Positions 35,944-44,887 of a DNA stretch of 64,000 bases are shown piece after piece. Made by a program: the position numbers and the translations under genes. The notes beneath the pieces were generated by a model that did no database searches, was not told the DNA's origin, and worked only from the letters and a program-made list of their open reading frames with translations. This DNA is from JAFGXT01 sp963677165 (GTDB taxonomy: Bacteria > Verrucomicrobiota > Lentisphaeria > Victivallales > SZUA-371), in assembly GCA_963677165.2 (NCBI GenBank), contig CAXXSX010000002.1, positions 5,456,001-5,520,000 on the forward strand, in the 5' to 3' direction. Position 1 is the first letter of the stretch. The number at the start of each line of letters is the position of its first letter.

Positions 35944-36150
35944 TTAATCCACCATGACTAAGACGTTGGACGCCTTGATCACAGCATAGGCTTCTCCGCC
36001 TACTTTCAGACCAAGGGAATTGACCGCGTCTTTCGTGATGATCGAGGTAACAGTAGCACCACCGACATCAATAAGAACTTCACAGTTTACAACCCCTTCC
36101 TTGATTTCAATGACCTTGCCCTTGAGTGTGTTTCTTGCGCTGAGTTTCAT
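35944..36150 (-). CDS. mop: Mop-like molybdopterin/molybdate-binding protein
   Basis: A 68-residue single TOBE/Mop domain (S-A-R-N-T-L-K-G-K-V, then V-I-K-A-S-N-V-L-V). Such small proteins assemble into oligomers that store or buffer molybdate in the cytoplasm. GGAAGG lies six bases before the ATG. It is the first gene of the mop-modA-modB-modC operon. Confidence 0.9.
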   Translation of the reverse strand: MKLSARNTLKGKVIEIKEGVVNCEVLIDVGGATVTSIITKDAVNSLGLKVGGEAYAVIKASNVLVMVD

Positions 36151-36176
36151 AGCGACCTTCCTTCTGTTTGATGTGG

Positions 36177-36206
36177 ATTATAATTGCCTTTTCACGCTCG
36201 AAAAGG
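36177..36206 (-). promoter_or_regulatory. Putative mop-mod promoter with inverted repeat
   Basis: On the minus strand a perfect TATAAT lies at 36177-36182. A perfect 7-bp inverted repeat (CCTTTTC/GAAAAGG with six bases between, 36187-36206) covers the -35 region. It may be the binding site of a molybdate-responsive regulator, but it does not match the classical ModE box. Confidence 0.45.
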
Positions 36207-36524
36207 ACCAATCATAGTCGATGATACATTAAAAACGACTAAAAATCTACCCTTAGGCTCTTAAAAAAAAGAACATTTTTTGTGCCACGTATTTTTTCAT
36301 GGAAAAGTAAATTTTTTCCATGCCTAGACGGGTAACCACACCTCCCCCCACAACCATCTTATAACCAATAACTTTCAGTACGCACAAAATTAACAGCAAC
36401 CGCAAAAACACCCGTGCAGCAGCTACTCATTGCGAATAGTCGCAAAGCAATAATAGCAATAATTTCACAAAAACAGCAGATTACCACAAAAATGTCATTC
36501 ATTTTTGAATAATTTTAGATGGTA
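36207..36524. other. Non-coding region upstream of the mod operon
   Basis: About 320 bp without a gene. It contains a 9-bp inverted repeat (CATGGAAAA and TTTTCCATG, 36298-36322) and several A/T runs. No riboswitch core was recognised. It also lies downstream of the solute-binding-protein gene that ends at 36525. Confidence 0.5.
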
Positions 36525-37901
36525 TTATTGAAGAGTATCGTAAAGTTTTTTGGAATACTTTTCACGATTAATCGTGGCTTGTATTTTTGTATTGATCTTT
36601 TGGGTAAGTTTCTTCAGTTCCTGTTTAATGTCGCTACGTGTCATATTTGGACTGGTGGCAATTCGGAATCTGGTTTCCTGAAAACTTTTCATTAAAAATG
36701 TCGCGGGAATAAAATAACACCGACGACGCATACGAGTATACTTGACCGATTGAAGCGCAATCCGATTAATATCCTTTTCCCATGAAAAAGAAGGATTGGA
36801 CAACGTAACCTCATTCCAGTAAGTTTTATTTCCGGACAATCCGTTTGGAGTAATCCTGAAACTTTCAGCATAATTCTTACCTGCAAGAAATTTCAGTAAC
36901 TGAATAGCCTGTTTCTTATGTTTCGTCTTCGGGTTAACAGCCACCGACTCCACCGAAAAATTCACATAACGTTTTCCGTCTTTAAAACGCGGAACAAGAC
37001 ACGCACCAATCTTCATCCCCTTTCCTAATGTAACCGCACGACGCAGTTCCGGAAGCATTTTTCGCGATCCCCACAACATAGCAACTTTACCAGCCACAAA
37101 TTGTTCCAGACGATAACGCTGTTCATCCATGCCAGTCTGAGCCTCAATCGGTTCCGCCTTTGATTCATGGATCAGTTTATGGTAAAATTCCATCGCGTCA
37201 ACTACAGCTTTCGAATCCAGTGTACATTTTGTACCACTCTCATTCATCATTGCGCCGCCGAATTCCCAAATCAGCATTAACGGATTCACGCCGATCGCCC
37301 CGAACACATCCGGAGCCAGACTGCCGGCTTGACGAACCGTCAGTTTTTGTGCCAGTTCAATATACTCTTTCCAGGTCAAATCGTCCGCCGGATACGCCAT
37401 TCCAGCCTTATCAAACAAACTTTTATTATAAATAATAAAGAGGTGTTGCACGCTGGTCGGATAGGCTATCTGCTTTGTTTTCAGCTTATTTTCCCTGTCG
37501 AGATATTTGACGGTCACGCTTTCACGAACATGATCAGCAAGCGTATCGAGTCCAACCCCATTAGTTTTCGCAATATCAGTCAAATCCATGAATAATCCGG
37601 CACTGTCATAAGTAAGAATATTGCTTTCGGTAAGATCCCCTATCAAATCGGGACCGGCACCAGCAATGATTTGGGTCAGAATCTCCATGGCGTTACTGCA
37701 TCCAGGAGTAAGTTTCAGGAATGTATCAGGATATTTTGAGTTGAACAGCATCACCTGCTCATCGGCCAAACAGTACCCCGAAGTAATTTTAAGCAAGTCT
37801 TTTCCTTCCGGAGCCTTATCTTTGCTCGTAAGAAGCAGAAAACCACCCACGGCAAAAAACGCAACAAGAGTGATTACAATTATCTTATAAAATAGATTCA
37901 T
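36525..37901 (-). CDS. Extracellular solute-binding protein (sugar ABC type), orphan
   Basis: A 458-residue protein. The N-terminal helix (YKIIVITLVAFFAVGGFLLL) could be a signal anchor, with no lipobox. The body is a family 1 sugar-binding protein: D-E-Q-V-M-L-F-N-S-K-Y-P-D near residue 50, G-A-G-P-D-L-I-G-D near residue 80, and a carbohydrate-site region near W-E-F-G-G-A-M-M. No permease or ATPase genes are adjacent, so it must use components encoded elsewhere or act as a sensor. It follows a LacI regulator and a mannosidase on the same strand and may bind a manno-oligosaccharide (inference). Confidence 0.82.
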   Translation of the reverse strand: MNLFYKIIVITLVAFFAVGGFLLLTSKDKAPEGKDLLKITSGYCLADEQVMLFNSKYPDTFLKLTPGCSNAMEILTQIIAGAGPDLIGDLTESNILTYDSAGLFMDLTDIAKTNGVGLDTLADHVRESVTVKYLDRENKLKTKQIAYPTSVQHLFIIYNKSLFDKAGMAYPADDLTWKEYIELAQKLTVRQAGSLAPDVFGAIGVNPLMLIWEFGGAMMNESGTKCTLDSKAVVDAMEFYHKLIHESKAEPIEAQTGMDEQRYRLEQFVAGKVAMLWGSRKMLPELRRAVTLGKGMKIGACLVPRFKDGKRYVNFSVESVAVNPKTKHKKQAIQLLKFLAGKNYAESFRITPNGLSGNKTYWNEVTLSNPSFSWEKDINRIALQSVKYTRMRRRCYFIPATFLMKSFQETRFRIATSPNMTRSDIKQELKKLTQKINTKIQATINREKYSKKLYDTLQ

Positions 37902-37918
37902 CTATGAATTCCGGATTT

Positions 37919-38042
37919 GTCCACTAATTACACGAATTAACACCGAGAAAAATTAAAAATACAACATCTTAGTATAAGATACCACTTATTTCTTACAACT
38001 TATAGCGTGAAATTTTTGTAATAATTTGTGTAATTAGCGGAC
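37919..38042. repeat. 124-bp element bounded by 21-bp imperfect inverted repeats
   Basis: The arms at 37919-37939 and 38022-38042 are inverted copies of each other with two mismatches, separated by 82 bp of AT-rich sequence (GTCCACTAATTACACGAATT at the left end). It fills almost the whole gap between the LacI and solute-binding-protein genes. It could be a MITE-like or REP-like repeat, or a structured mRNA spacer. Confidence 0.6.
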
Positions 38043-38050
38043 AAAAAAAA

Positions 38051-39004
38051 TCAGATTTCGATGAATTTTTCCGGTTTTACCTGCTTTACGGTCTTTGCAG
38101 GCTTCAGTTTTCCAGACAACAGTTTGAGAATCGTATCCGATGCAATATCGGCAATTTCATCAAAGTTCTGAATACAAACCATTGCACGTCTAAAAAAAGT
38201 TTTATCATCATAGTCCCAGTAGTCGAAGAAACCGCCGTAAACTTCACGGTTCTTCAACTCCTCATAAAACTCTTTGCCCGCCCTCTCCAGAATGCCTTTG
38301 ACTCCAGTGTTTGAAACAATAGCAACCGAAACATCGGGATTATCTTTCAAATGCTTAACATCAAAGTCTGTATAGAACTTCAGGTTTCGTGATTTCAAAT
38401 ATGCGATAGCACTTTTACGCCTGGCGTCCGCCACAGGGTTGTTATCCTCAAAACCAACAAAAAAGATTTCCGCACCACATTTTTCTATAAAGCGTACAAG
38501 AGTCTCTGCCGACTCCGCATTTTCCGTAGTAACGACTCTGGCGTTTATCCCTGGAACCCAGCGGTCGATAAATGCCACCGGAACCGGTAAATGCTCAAGA
38601 GTATCCGGATATTCCCCCGGACGATAACACGGCGGAATAATCAATGCTCCATCCGTAACCATCTGATTAAGCCTATCCAGAATTCGCTCAAATTCGGCAT
38701 AATCGTTATTGTGGAGCAGCAGCAACAGGTCGTACCCGTGCTGCCGCAGCAAATTGGACATACGCAGTGCCGGTTTTCGCTCAATATCATTATCAAGCGA
38801 TCCCAGCACCAGCCATATGGTATTGGTTTTACCGGCAGCCAGATTTCTGGCATTGATATTGGGAATATACCCGTGTTCATTCGCAAGTTTACGGATCATC
38901 TCCCGGGTTTCAGGTTTCACCCGGGGATCATCACGCAATGCTCTGGACACTGTTGAAGCATTGACTTTGCATATTCCAGCAAGATCACGAATCGTTATTC
39001 CCAT
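38051..39004 (-). CDS. LacI-family transcriptional regulator of the mannosidase locus
   Basis: A 317-residue protein with an N-terminal LacI helix-turn-helix (I-R-D-L-A-G-I-C-K-V-N-A-S-T-V-S-R-A-L) and a sugar-sensing domain. It lies 32 bp downstream of the GH38 gene on the same strand. Two palindromic operator-like sites at the mannosidase promoter (42157 and 42191) are its likely targets, so it would control its own expression through the shared transcript. Confidence 0.9.
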   Translation of the reverse strand: MGITIRDLAGICKVNASTVSRALRDDPRVKPETREMIRKLANEHGYIPNINARNLAAGKTNTIWLVLGSLDNDIERKPALRMSNLLRQHGYDLLLLLHNNDYAEFERILDRLNQMVTDGALIIPPCYRPGEYPDTLEHLPVPVAFIDRWVPGINARVVTTENAESAETLVRFIEKCGAEIFFVGFEDNNPVADARRKSAIAYLKSRNLKFYTDFDVKHLKDNPDVSVAIVSNTGVKGILERAGKEFYEELKNREVYGGFFDYWDYDDKTFFRRAMVCIQNFDEIADIASDTILKLLSGKLKPAKTVKQVKPEKFIEI

Positions 39005-39036
39005 TATCGTTTACCTTTCCAGCTGCCGGGGTCACA

Positions 39037-42000
39037 TCAGACCAATTTATAGGTACTGATTTCGAACGGCTTCAAGGTCACTTCAACCTTACCGCCAGAC
39101 GCAGCCAATTCGGCACCATTATCCCATTCCATCATGTCGGTAGCAATCAGTTTGGAACCTTTATTCACATTGATCACAGCCTTGGATACGCGGCCTTTGG
39201 TTTCAAGAAGACGAATAACATGACAATCTTCCTTCTCAGCTTTTTTCAGTACTTCAAGAGTAACATCCTCTGAGTCAATCGTACATGGAGCTGTAATCGT
39301 TGAGGCAAATCCACCAAATACCATCGGAGCACGATTCAAGCAGGCAGCTTCCTGGAATACATCGGAATCAGCCAGCGCGTTTTCATGCGGCAACAGACTG
39401 TAGGCAAACACCTGATCCCCCTGATCAGCATCCCAGTCAGGATATTTTGGAGAACGCAGCAGACACAAGTCGAGGGTTGAATCAAGTACCTTGTGACCAT
39501 ATTTGCAGTCATTCAGCAATGCTACGCCATAGCCCTGTTCGGAGATGTCGATATAACGCTGAGCAGCAACTTCGAATTTTGCTCTGTCCCAGCTAGTATT
39601 GCGGTGGGTCGGACGCTTCGCATAACCATACTGAATATCAAACGAAGCTTCTGTAGCAAACATTGAAGTCGGGAACGACACACGCAGCATCTTTCTGGCT
39701 TCCGTCCATTTGACTGCTGTATTGAAGTCCAGACGCTTGCTGTTCGGAGCCAGAGTAATTACCTGGGTCAAAGAGGAATCACCGATCTTCAATTTATAAG
39801 TAAGCTGTTTGCGAACTTTTCCAGCAAAGCCTTTAACGGTTTCAGTACTTACCGCGTTTTCAACAAATTCATGTTCGTAGAAAAAGTCTACGTCCCAGGC
39901 TTCCCAGTTATTCGGGTGGTCAATGTACAGCGACAGCATATTGCCGTTTTCACCGGACTTAAGCACTTCGCGCCCTACTGTCTTGTCAAAAGCACTGACC
40001 AACTGAGCGTTGGTATCAAATTCATATCGAATCAAATCATTTTCCAGCACCAGAGAATCCAGAGCTTTTGCTTCTTCCGCAGGCTTTGAGGCACCTTTCT
40101 TCAAGGTGACAAATCCACCGGCAGGAATTGTAGTCAGAACGTAGAGACTGCCCTGTTCCATCTGGGTGGCAACTTCATTACCTTCCGCGTCAGCAATAGC
40201 AAAACCAGCCCAGTCAGACGGCAACGCAACCGGTGCAGTATAATCGTATGACAGCGAATTGAAAAGCACAGCAGAATTCGCGTCACGTTCAAAAAGTTTT
40301 TCCGCGGCAGTCATGATCATGGACTCGCAGGAAGCCAGAGCTTCGGCATGTTCTTTCTCAGTCTGCTGATATACCATTGTAATAGATGAACCCGGGATAA
40401 TATCATGGAACTGATTGATCAAGAGAATCTTCCAAGCTTTATCAAGTTCTTCCTGCGGATATTCATTAAACGGCAGGCAGGCGCAAAGGAATTCAGCCAG
40501 AGCCAGGGCCTGTTCAAGCTTACGATTGCCGCGCTTGGTCCGAGACTGAGTAGTCAAAGTACCGCGGTGAAGTTCAAGATAGAGTTCACCAACCCATTTC
40601 GGCAAATCGTCAGTATATTTACTGACTTTATCAAAGAAATTGTCCGCACGCCCGAATTTAACCTTCGGGCAACCTTCGAGATTCTGCATGCGCATTCCGC
40701 GTTCAATATATTCTTCTTTTGGACCGCCGCCGCCGTCACCGATCCCGAACAGAGACATATATTCGCCCATGAATGAATTTTCATTAAGCTTGTTCTGTGC
40801 TGGAATCGCTTCTTTCGGATCCAGCGCCGCGTTATAAGTATCTTCCGGAGGGAAGTGGGTCAGAACTTCGGTACCGTCAATACCGCGCCACATGAAGGTG
40901 TGATATGGGAATTTATTAAACTGACTCCAGGAAATCTTCTGGGTCAGGAAGTAATCGCACTTGGATTTTTTAATGATCTGCGGCATGGCAGCGGAATATC
41001 CGAATACATCCGGAATCCAGAGATTTTTTACATCCACACCAAATTCATCCATGTAGAAATTTTTACCGTGCAGGAACTGTCTGACCATTGATTCACCGCT
41101 GATTACATTACAGTCGGCTTCAACCCACATACCACCCTGGAGTTCCCAGGTGCCGTCCTTGACACATTTTTTGATCTTTTCGTACAGTTCCGGATAATGT
41201 TCCTTGGTAAAGGCGTAATGCTGCGGAGCGGATGCACCAAACACATAGCCGGGATATTTTTCAATCAGGTGAATCTGACTGGCAAACGTACGAGCGCATT
41301 TGCGAATTGTTTCACGCACAGGCCACAACCAGCCGGTATCAATATGGGCATGCCCAACAGCAGTTGCTTCCATAGCGGAAGCCATTGCCGGCAGTTCAAG
41401 AATTTTCTTTAAAGGAACACGTGCCGCCGCAGAATTTTCCGGCTTCTTGGCGTAGACATTAACGGCTTCATTCATTGCCGCGACAATTCTGGCTGAACGG
41501 TAATCATCATCCGGCAGAGCTTCCACCATCCCCAGAAGAACTTCCAGATCGAGTCGCAGCTGCCAGCCTTCGTAATTGAACAGTCCCACACGCAGTGTTT
41601 TAGCCACGCCTTCATATTCTCCGTAAGGGTGCGGGCAATTCAGCGCCGGATCCTCTTGAAGTTTCAAACCAAATAAATTGTTTGCGGCAGTTTCAACCCA
41701 GAAATCAAGTTTTTCTCCACCTTTAGCACAGTCTGTAAGCTGGTATACTTCCTTGCTGTAATTTTCATGAAAAATTGATCCATCCGTCAAACTGTAAACC
41801 GGAACACCGTTTTCATCGAAAATCAATCCTTCTCCGGCAAAATTGAGGTTCAACGCAACGTGTTTGCCTGCCCATTCTGCTGGAATTTCCCCAGTCAGGT
41901 GAAACCATGCGCTATCCCAGGAATCTCCCCAGTGTTCACCTTCGGTGATTTCTTTGAAGGTTCCATTCAAACGATCCTTATATGGAACCGGATCTTTTGA

Positions 42001-42111
42001 ATGCGCGTATTCCGCTTTTAGAACCCGAGTATCAATAAACAGGTCGTTTCCGAGACGTTCGAAAAATTTCTTCGCCCGATCAATGTACATTTCAAACTGC
42101 TTGTCCAACAT
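39037..42111 (-). CDS. GH38 alpha-mannosidase
   Basis: A 1024-residue protein with the GH38 zinc-site motif G-H-A-H-I-D-T-G-W-L-W-P near residue 254 and the nucleophile region W-I-P-D-V-F-G-Y near residue 370. Beta-rich mannosidase C-terminal domains follow. No signal peptide is seen, so it probably acts in the cytoplasm on imported alpha-mannosides. AGGA lies nine bases before the ATG. It is transcribed from a consensus promoter covered by two LacI-type operators. It ends just before the LacI gene, with an orphan sugar-binding protein beyond. Confidence 0.94.
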   Translation of the reverse strand: MLDKQFEMYIDRAKKFFERLGNDLFIDTRVLKAEYAHSKDPVPYKDRLNGTFKEITEGEHWGDSWDSAWFHLTGEIPAEWAGKHVALNLNFAGEGLIFDENGVPVYSLTDGSIFHENYSKEVYQLTDCAKGGEKLDFWVETAANNLFGLKLQEDPALNCPHPYGEYEGVAKTLRVGLFNYEGWQLRLDLEVLLGMVEALPDDDYRSARIVAAMNEAVNVYAKKPENSAAARVPLKKILELPAMASAMEATAVGHAHIDTGWLWPVRETIRKCARTFASQIHLIEKYPGYVFGASAPQHYAFTKEHYPELYEKIKKCVKDGTWELQGGMWVEADCNVISGESMVRQFLHGKNFYMDEFGVDVKNLWIPDVFGYSAAMPQIIKKSKCDYFLTQKISWSQFNKFPYHTFMWRGIDGTEVLTHFPPEDTYNAALDPKEAIPAQNKLNENSFMGEYMSLFGIGDGGGGPKEEYIERGMRMQNLEGCPKVKFGRADNFFDKVSKYTDDLPKWVGELYLELHRGTLTTQSRTKRGNRKLEQALALAEFLCACLPFNEYPQEELDKAWKILLINQFHDIIPGSSITMVYQQTEKEHAEALASCESMIMTAAEKLFERDANSAVLFNSLSYDYTAPVALPSDWAGFAIADAEGNEVATQMEQGSLYVLTTIPAGGFVTLKKGASKPAEEAKALDSLVLENDLIRYEFDTNAQLVSAFDKTVGREVLKSGENGNMLSLYIDHPNNWEAWDVDFFYEHEFVENAVSTETVKGFAGKVRKQLTYKLKIGDSSLTQVITLAPNSKRLDFNTAVKWTEARKMLRVSFPTSMFATEASFDIQYGYAKRPTHRNTSWDRAKFEVAAQRYIDISEQGYGVALLNDCKYGHKVLDSTLDLCLLRSPKYPDWDADQGDQVFAYSLLPHENALADSDVFQEAACLNRAPMVFGGFASTITAPCTIDSEDVTLEVLKKAEKEDCHVIRLLETKGRVSKAVINVNKGSKLIATDMMEWDNGAELAASGGKVEVTLKPFEISTYKLV

Positions 42112-42156
42112 TTGCTGTGTTCCTGTGTTTTATAAATTTGTTTTTCGGCCACATTG

Positions 42157-42172
42157 ATGCAACCGGTTGCAT
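42157..42172. promoter_or_regulatory. Perfect palindromic LacI-type operator, downstream copy
   Basis: ATGCAACCGGTTGCAT is its own reverse complement. Its centre lies 33 bp from the centre of the second copy at 42191-42205, about three helical turns, so dimers bound at both sites would face the same side of the DNA. It covers the first transcribed bases of the mannosidase mRNA. Confidence 0.75.
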
Positions 42173-42186
42173 TTTGCATTAGAACA

Positions 42187-42215
42187 ATTATACAACCGGT
42201 TGCATTTTCTGTCAA
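42187..42215 (-). promoter_or_regulatory. Consensus sigma-70 promoter of the mannosidase operon, with operator in the spacer
   Basis: On the minus strand, TTGACA (42210-42215) and TATAAT (42187-42192) are separated by exactly 17 bp. The spacer contains the second palindrome (ACAACCGGTTGCA, 42192-42204). A repressor bound there would block RNA polymerase directly. Such a strong core promoter suggests tight repression and high induced expression. Confidence 0.8.
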
Positions 42216-42295
42216 CCAACAAAACTAATTAATATGAAGAAAATCCGCAAACATTTTTACGAATCATACCTCCCAAAAGAGTATTGAAGATTCTC

Positions 42296-43495
42296 CTAGG
42301 TTCTGCGATTGAGGAGCACGTTGAGCATCAGCAGAATCGCCAAAAGACCAATCAAGATGAACGGCAGCAGAGCAAAGCCAGTGAATTTGCCCACTAATCC
42401 GGTGAGAAACGGCAAAACCGCCACACCGAGACAAGCACTACCGCTTTGAAATCCAATAACCACGTTTGCACGCTTTTCGCTGAAACGTCGAGCAGTCTCA
42501 TGCATCATACACGGATAGATCGGCGCAAGGCCCATCCCCATCAGAAGCAGGGCAGGATAAATTATATACACATTTGTTCCGGCTAAAAACAGCAATATTT
42601 GTCCGGCTACAGCCACGGTAATGCCGCCGTAAACCATTTTGCGGTTGCCGATACGGTCCGCAATCCAACCACACAAAAAACGGCCAAACGTCAACGATCC
42701 CCAGTAAATCGCCACCGCGTATCCGGCGGTCTCGGTGGTAAAGCTACGACAGTTAATCAAAAAAGTAGCGCCCCAAAGTCCAAAGCCGTATTCAGCCCCG
42801 CAATAACAGAAAAAGGTCAATACGCTGAACCATGCGGATAAATCGGAATAAATAGGTCCAGTCTCCGGCGTTTTAACCTTGAATTCATGCTGTCCAGACG
42901 AAACCGGTTGATTGTGGCTGTCGGTCCACAATTTCAGGGTAAAGAGAAAAATAACGCCCAAAGTCAGCTGAATCGCGGAAATGGTGCCATATCCGCCGCG
43001 CCAGCCGTGGCCAGCAGCAATAATCGATGTCATAATAACCGGTCCGATCGTGGCCCCTACCCCCCAACAGCCATGCAGCCAGTTCATATGACGACTGGAA
43101 TAATGGCGGGCAATAAAACTGTTCATAGCAGCATCAATACAGCCCCCTCCCAATCCAAGCGGGATAGCAAGAAAAAGGATTACCCAAAATGCCGGTGCAA
43201 GACCAAATCCCAACAACGAAACCCCGGTCATAAAACAACTGACCATCAGGAGCACTCCCGCCGGAATCCGATTGATGAAAAATCCGCTGGAGAATCCGGA
43301 TACAGAAGATCCCAGAATGATAATCATGCCTAGAATCCCGGCCCATTCCACCGATTTATGCAAGTCATAACGCATAACTGGCCAGGCTACGCCAAGAACA
43401 GTATCCGGCAGCCCCAGGCTGATATATCCCAGATAAATGATGAAAAGCAATAAATAGTAATGTTTGAGCTTAGAAGAAACTGAAACTGTATGCAT
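42296..43495 (-). CDS. MFS transporter
   Basis: A 399-residue protein with about 12 membrane helices and the MFS loop motif G-R-F-L-C-G-W-I-A-D-R-I-G-N-R in the second half. It resembles bacterial sugar and metabolite facilitators. It lies 40 bp after murC and ends about 80 bp before the mannosidase promoter. It may take up a sugar for the adjacent locus, or may belong to the upstream envelope operon. The substrate is unknown. Confidence 0.85.
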   Translation of the reverse strand: MHTVSVSSKLKHYYLLLFIIYLGYISLGLPDTVLGVAWPVMRYDLHKSVEWAGILGMIIILGSSVSGFSSGFFINRIPAGVLLMVSCFMTGVSLLGFGLAPAFWVILFLAIPLGLGGGCIDAAMNSFIARHYSSRHMNWLHGCWGVGATIGPVIMTSIIAAGHGWRGGYGTISAIQLTLGVIFLFTLKLWTDSHNQPVSSGQHEFKVKTPETGPIYSDLSAWFSVLTFFCYCGAEYGFGLWGATFLINCRSFTTETAGYAVAIYWGSLTFGRFLCGWIADRIGNRKMVYGGITVAVAGQILLFLAGTNVYIIYPALLLMGMGLAPIYPCMMHETARRFSEKRANVVIGFQSGSACLGVAVLPFLTGLVGKFTGFALLPFILIGLLAILLMLNVLLNRRT

Positions 43496-43535
43496 ACGAA
43501 TTATTCAATCCTAAAATCTAAAGCTTGAAGTTCAA

Positions 43536-44858
43536 TTATTTCTTCAGCAGCTTATTCAGTTCCGGGATAACATGGTCGATATCACCGGCTCCAAGAACGG
43601 CCAGCACGGCAGGCGGCTGGCACTGAGTAATGGAATATGCCGCGATTTTGGGCCAGTTATCGCTGTTGAGATGCTTTGCTTTGCGTCCGATCTCATCAAC
43701 CAGAGACTTGGAAGTAATCTGGGAAGTTTCGGTCCATGCGGTAAATGTCGGCAAAACCATGATTTTATCGGCAATGGACAATGTATCGGCAAATTCTTCC
43801 AGGTAACGTTCCAACCTGGCATAACGATGCGGCTGAAATAACACGCAAAGCTGTCGTTCGGGAAAGCGTTTTCTGAGCGTAGACAAAGCCGCCTTAACTT
43901 CGGTCGGATGATGGGCATAATCTTCAATCAAACAGAATTTCGAAGATTTGTAATGCTCGGTCATTCTACGATCCACACCAGGAAACGTGTTTAGAGCTTT
44001 GACGGCATTCTCAAAAGTTACATCAAGCTCAACCGCAGCCTCAACCGCTAATGCAGCGTTGATCAGCTGATAATCTCCCCAGCTGTTAAATAACTGACGA
44101 TCAAACCCCTCAAAATAGTTCGGATCAAGAATGTCTTCCGGTTTTAAAATTATCCTATCTGGGTTGTACTCAAACAATTCTTTCATTCCAGGCATATCCG
44201 GGAAAATGATTTTAGGAGCCTTAGCGGCATAAGTCCGGAAATTTTCCATAAGCTGATCGTGCCCCCCCACACTCCAACAGTGATCGTCTTCAACATTGGT
44301 TATAATTCCCAGGTGAGAATCAATCAGAGTGTGTGAACCATCGCTTTCATCGACTTCACAGATAAAAATATCGCCATTACCGGAAGCACAATTCGGAACA
44401 TCGGCCATCTGCCCGCCGACAAAATAGCCAACCTCATAACCATTATATTTCATAATATGAACAAGCATGGCAGTAACCGTAGTCTTACCATGTGATCCGC
44501 TAATAGAAACTGTACGGCGATAGGTTTCGGCCAATTCCGCCAGCATTTTTCCACGAGAAATACACTCCCAATGACGTTTTTTAGCAGCAACCAATTCAGG
44601 ATTGCTATCCTTGATTGCGGAGGAATAGACAATCAGCGGATTATCGGATTCAGGAAGATTGGTCGCGGAATGGCCTATATTGACGTCAATCCCCAGATTG
44701 ATCAACTGCTCAGTTCGGTATCCGGCATCCATATCAGAACCAGAAACATCCAGCCCGAGCTCATGCAGAATCATCATGAGCGGAGCCATTCCGGCTCCAC
44801 CGCAGCCGATAAAATATATCGACCTGTCTTTGATCTCATCTAAAAACGTCTTTGCCAT
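43536..44858 (-). CDS. murC: UDP-N-acetylmuramate-L-alanine ligase
   Basis: A 440-residue Mur ligase: G-C-G-G-A-G-M-A-P near residue 20 for UDP binding, the ATP loop S-G-S-H-G-K-T-T near residue 116, and E-D-Y-A-H-H-P-T-E-V in the C-terminal third. It adds the first L-alanine of the peptidoglycan stem. Unusually, no other mur or fts genes are adjacent; it sits between an ABC exporter and an MFS transporter. Mpl is an alternative, but the length and motifs fit MurC better. Confidence 0.9.
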   Translation of the reverse strand: MAKTFLDEIKDRSIYFIGCGGAGMAPLMMILHELGLDVSGSDMDAGYRTEQLINLGIDVNIGHSATNLPESDNPLIVYSSAIKDSNPELVAAKKRHWECISRGKMLAELAETYRRTVSISGSHGKTTVTAMLVHIMKYNGYEVGYFVGGQMADVPNCASGNGDIFICEVDESDGSHTLIDSHLGIITNVEDDHCWSVGGHDQLMENFRTYAAKAPKIIFPDMPGMKELFEYNPDRIILKPEDILDPNYFEGFDRQLFNSWGDYQLINAALAVEAAVELDVTFENAVKALNTFPGVDRRMTEHYKSSKFCLIEDYAHHPTEVKAALSTLRKRFPERQLCVLFQPHRYARLERYLEEFADTLSIADKIMVLPTFTAWTETSQITSKSLVDEIGRKAKHLNSDNWPKIAAYSITQCQPPAVLAVLGAGDIDHVIPELNKLLKK

Positions 44859-44887
44859 TTTATTCGCTATACCACTTGATAATACAT

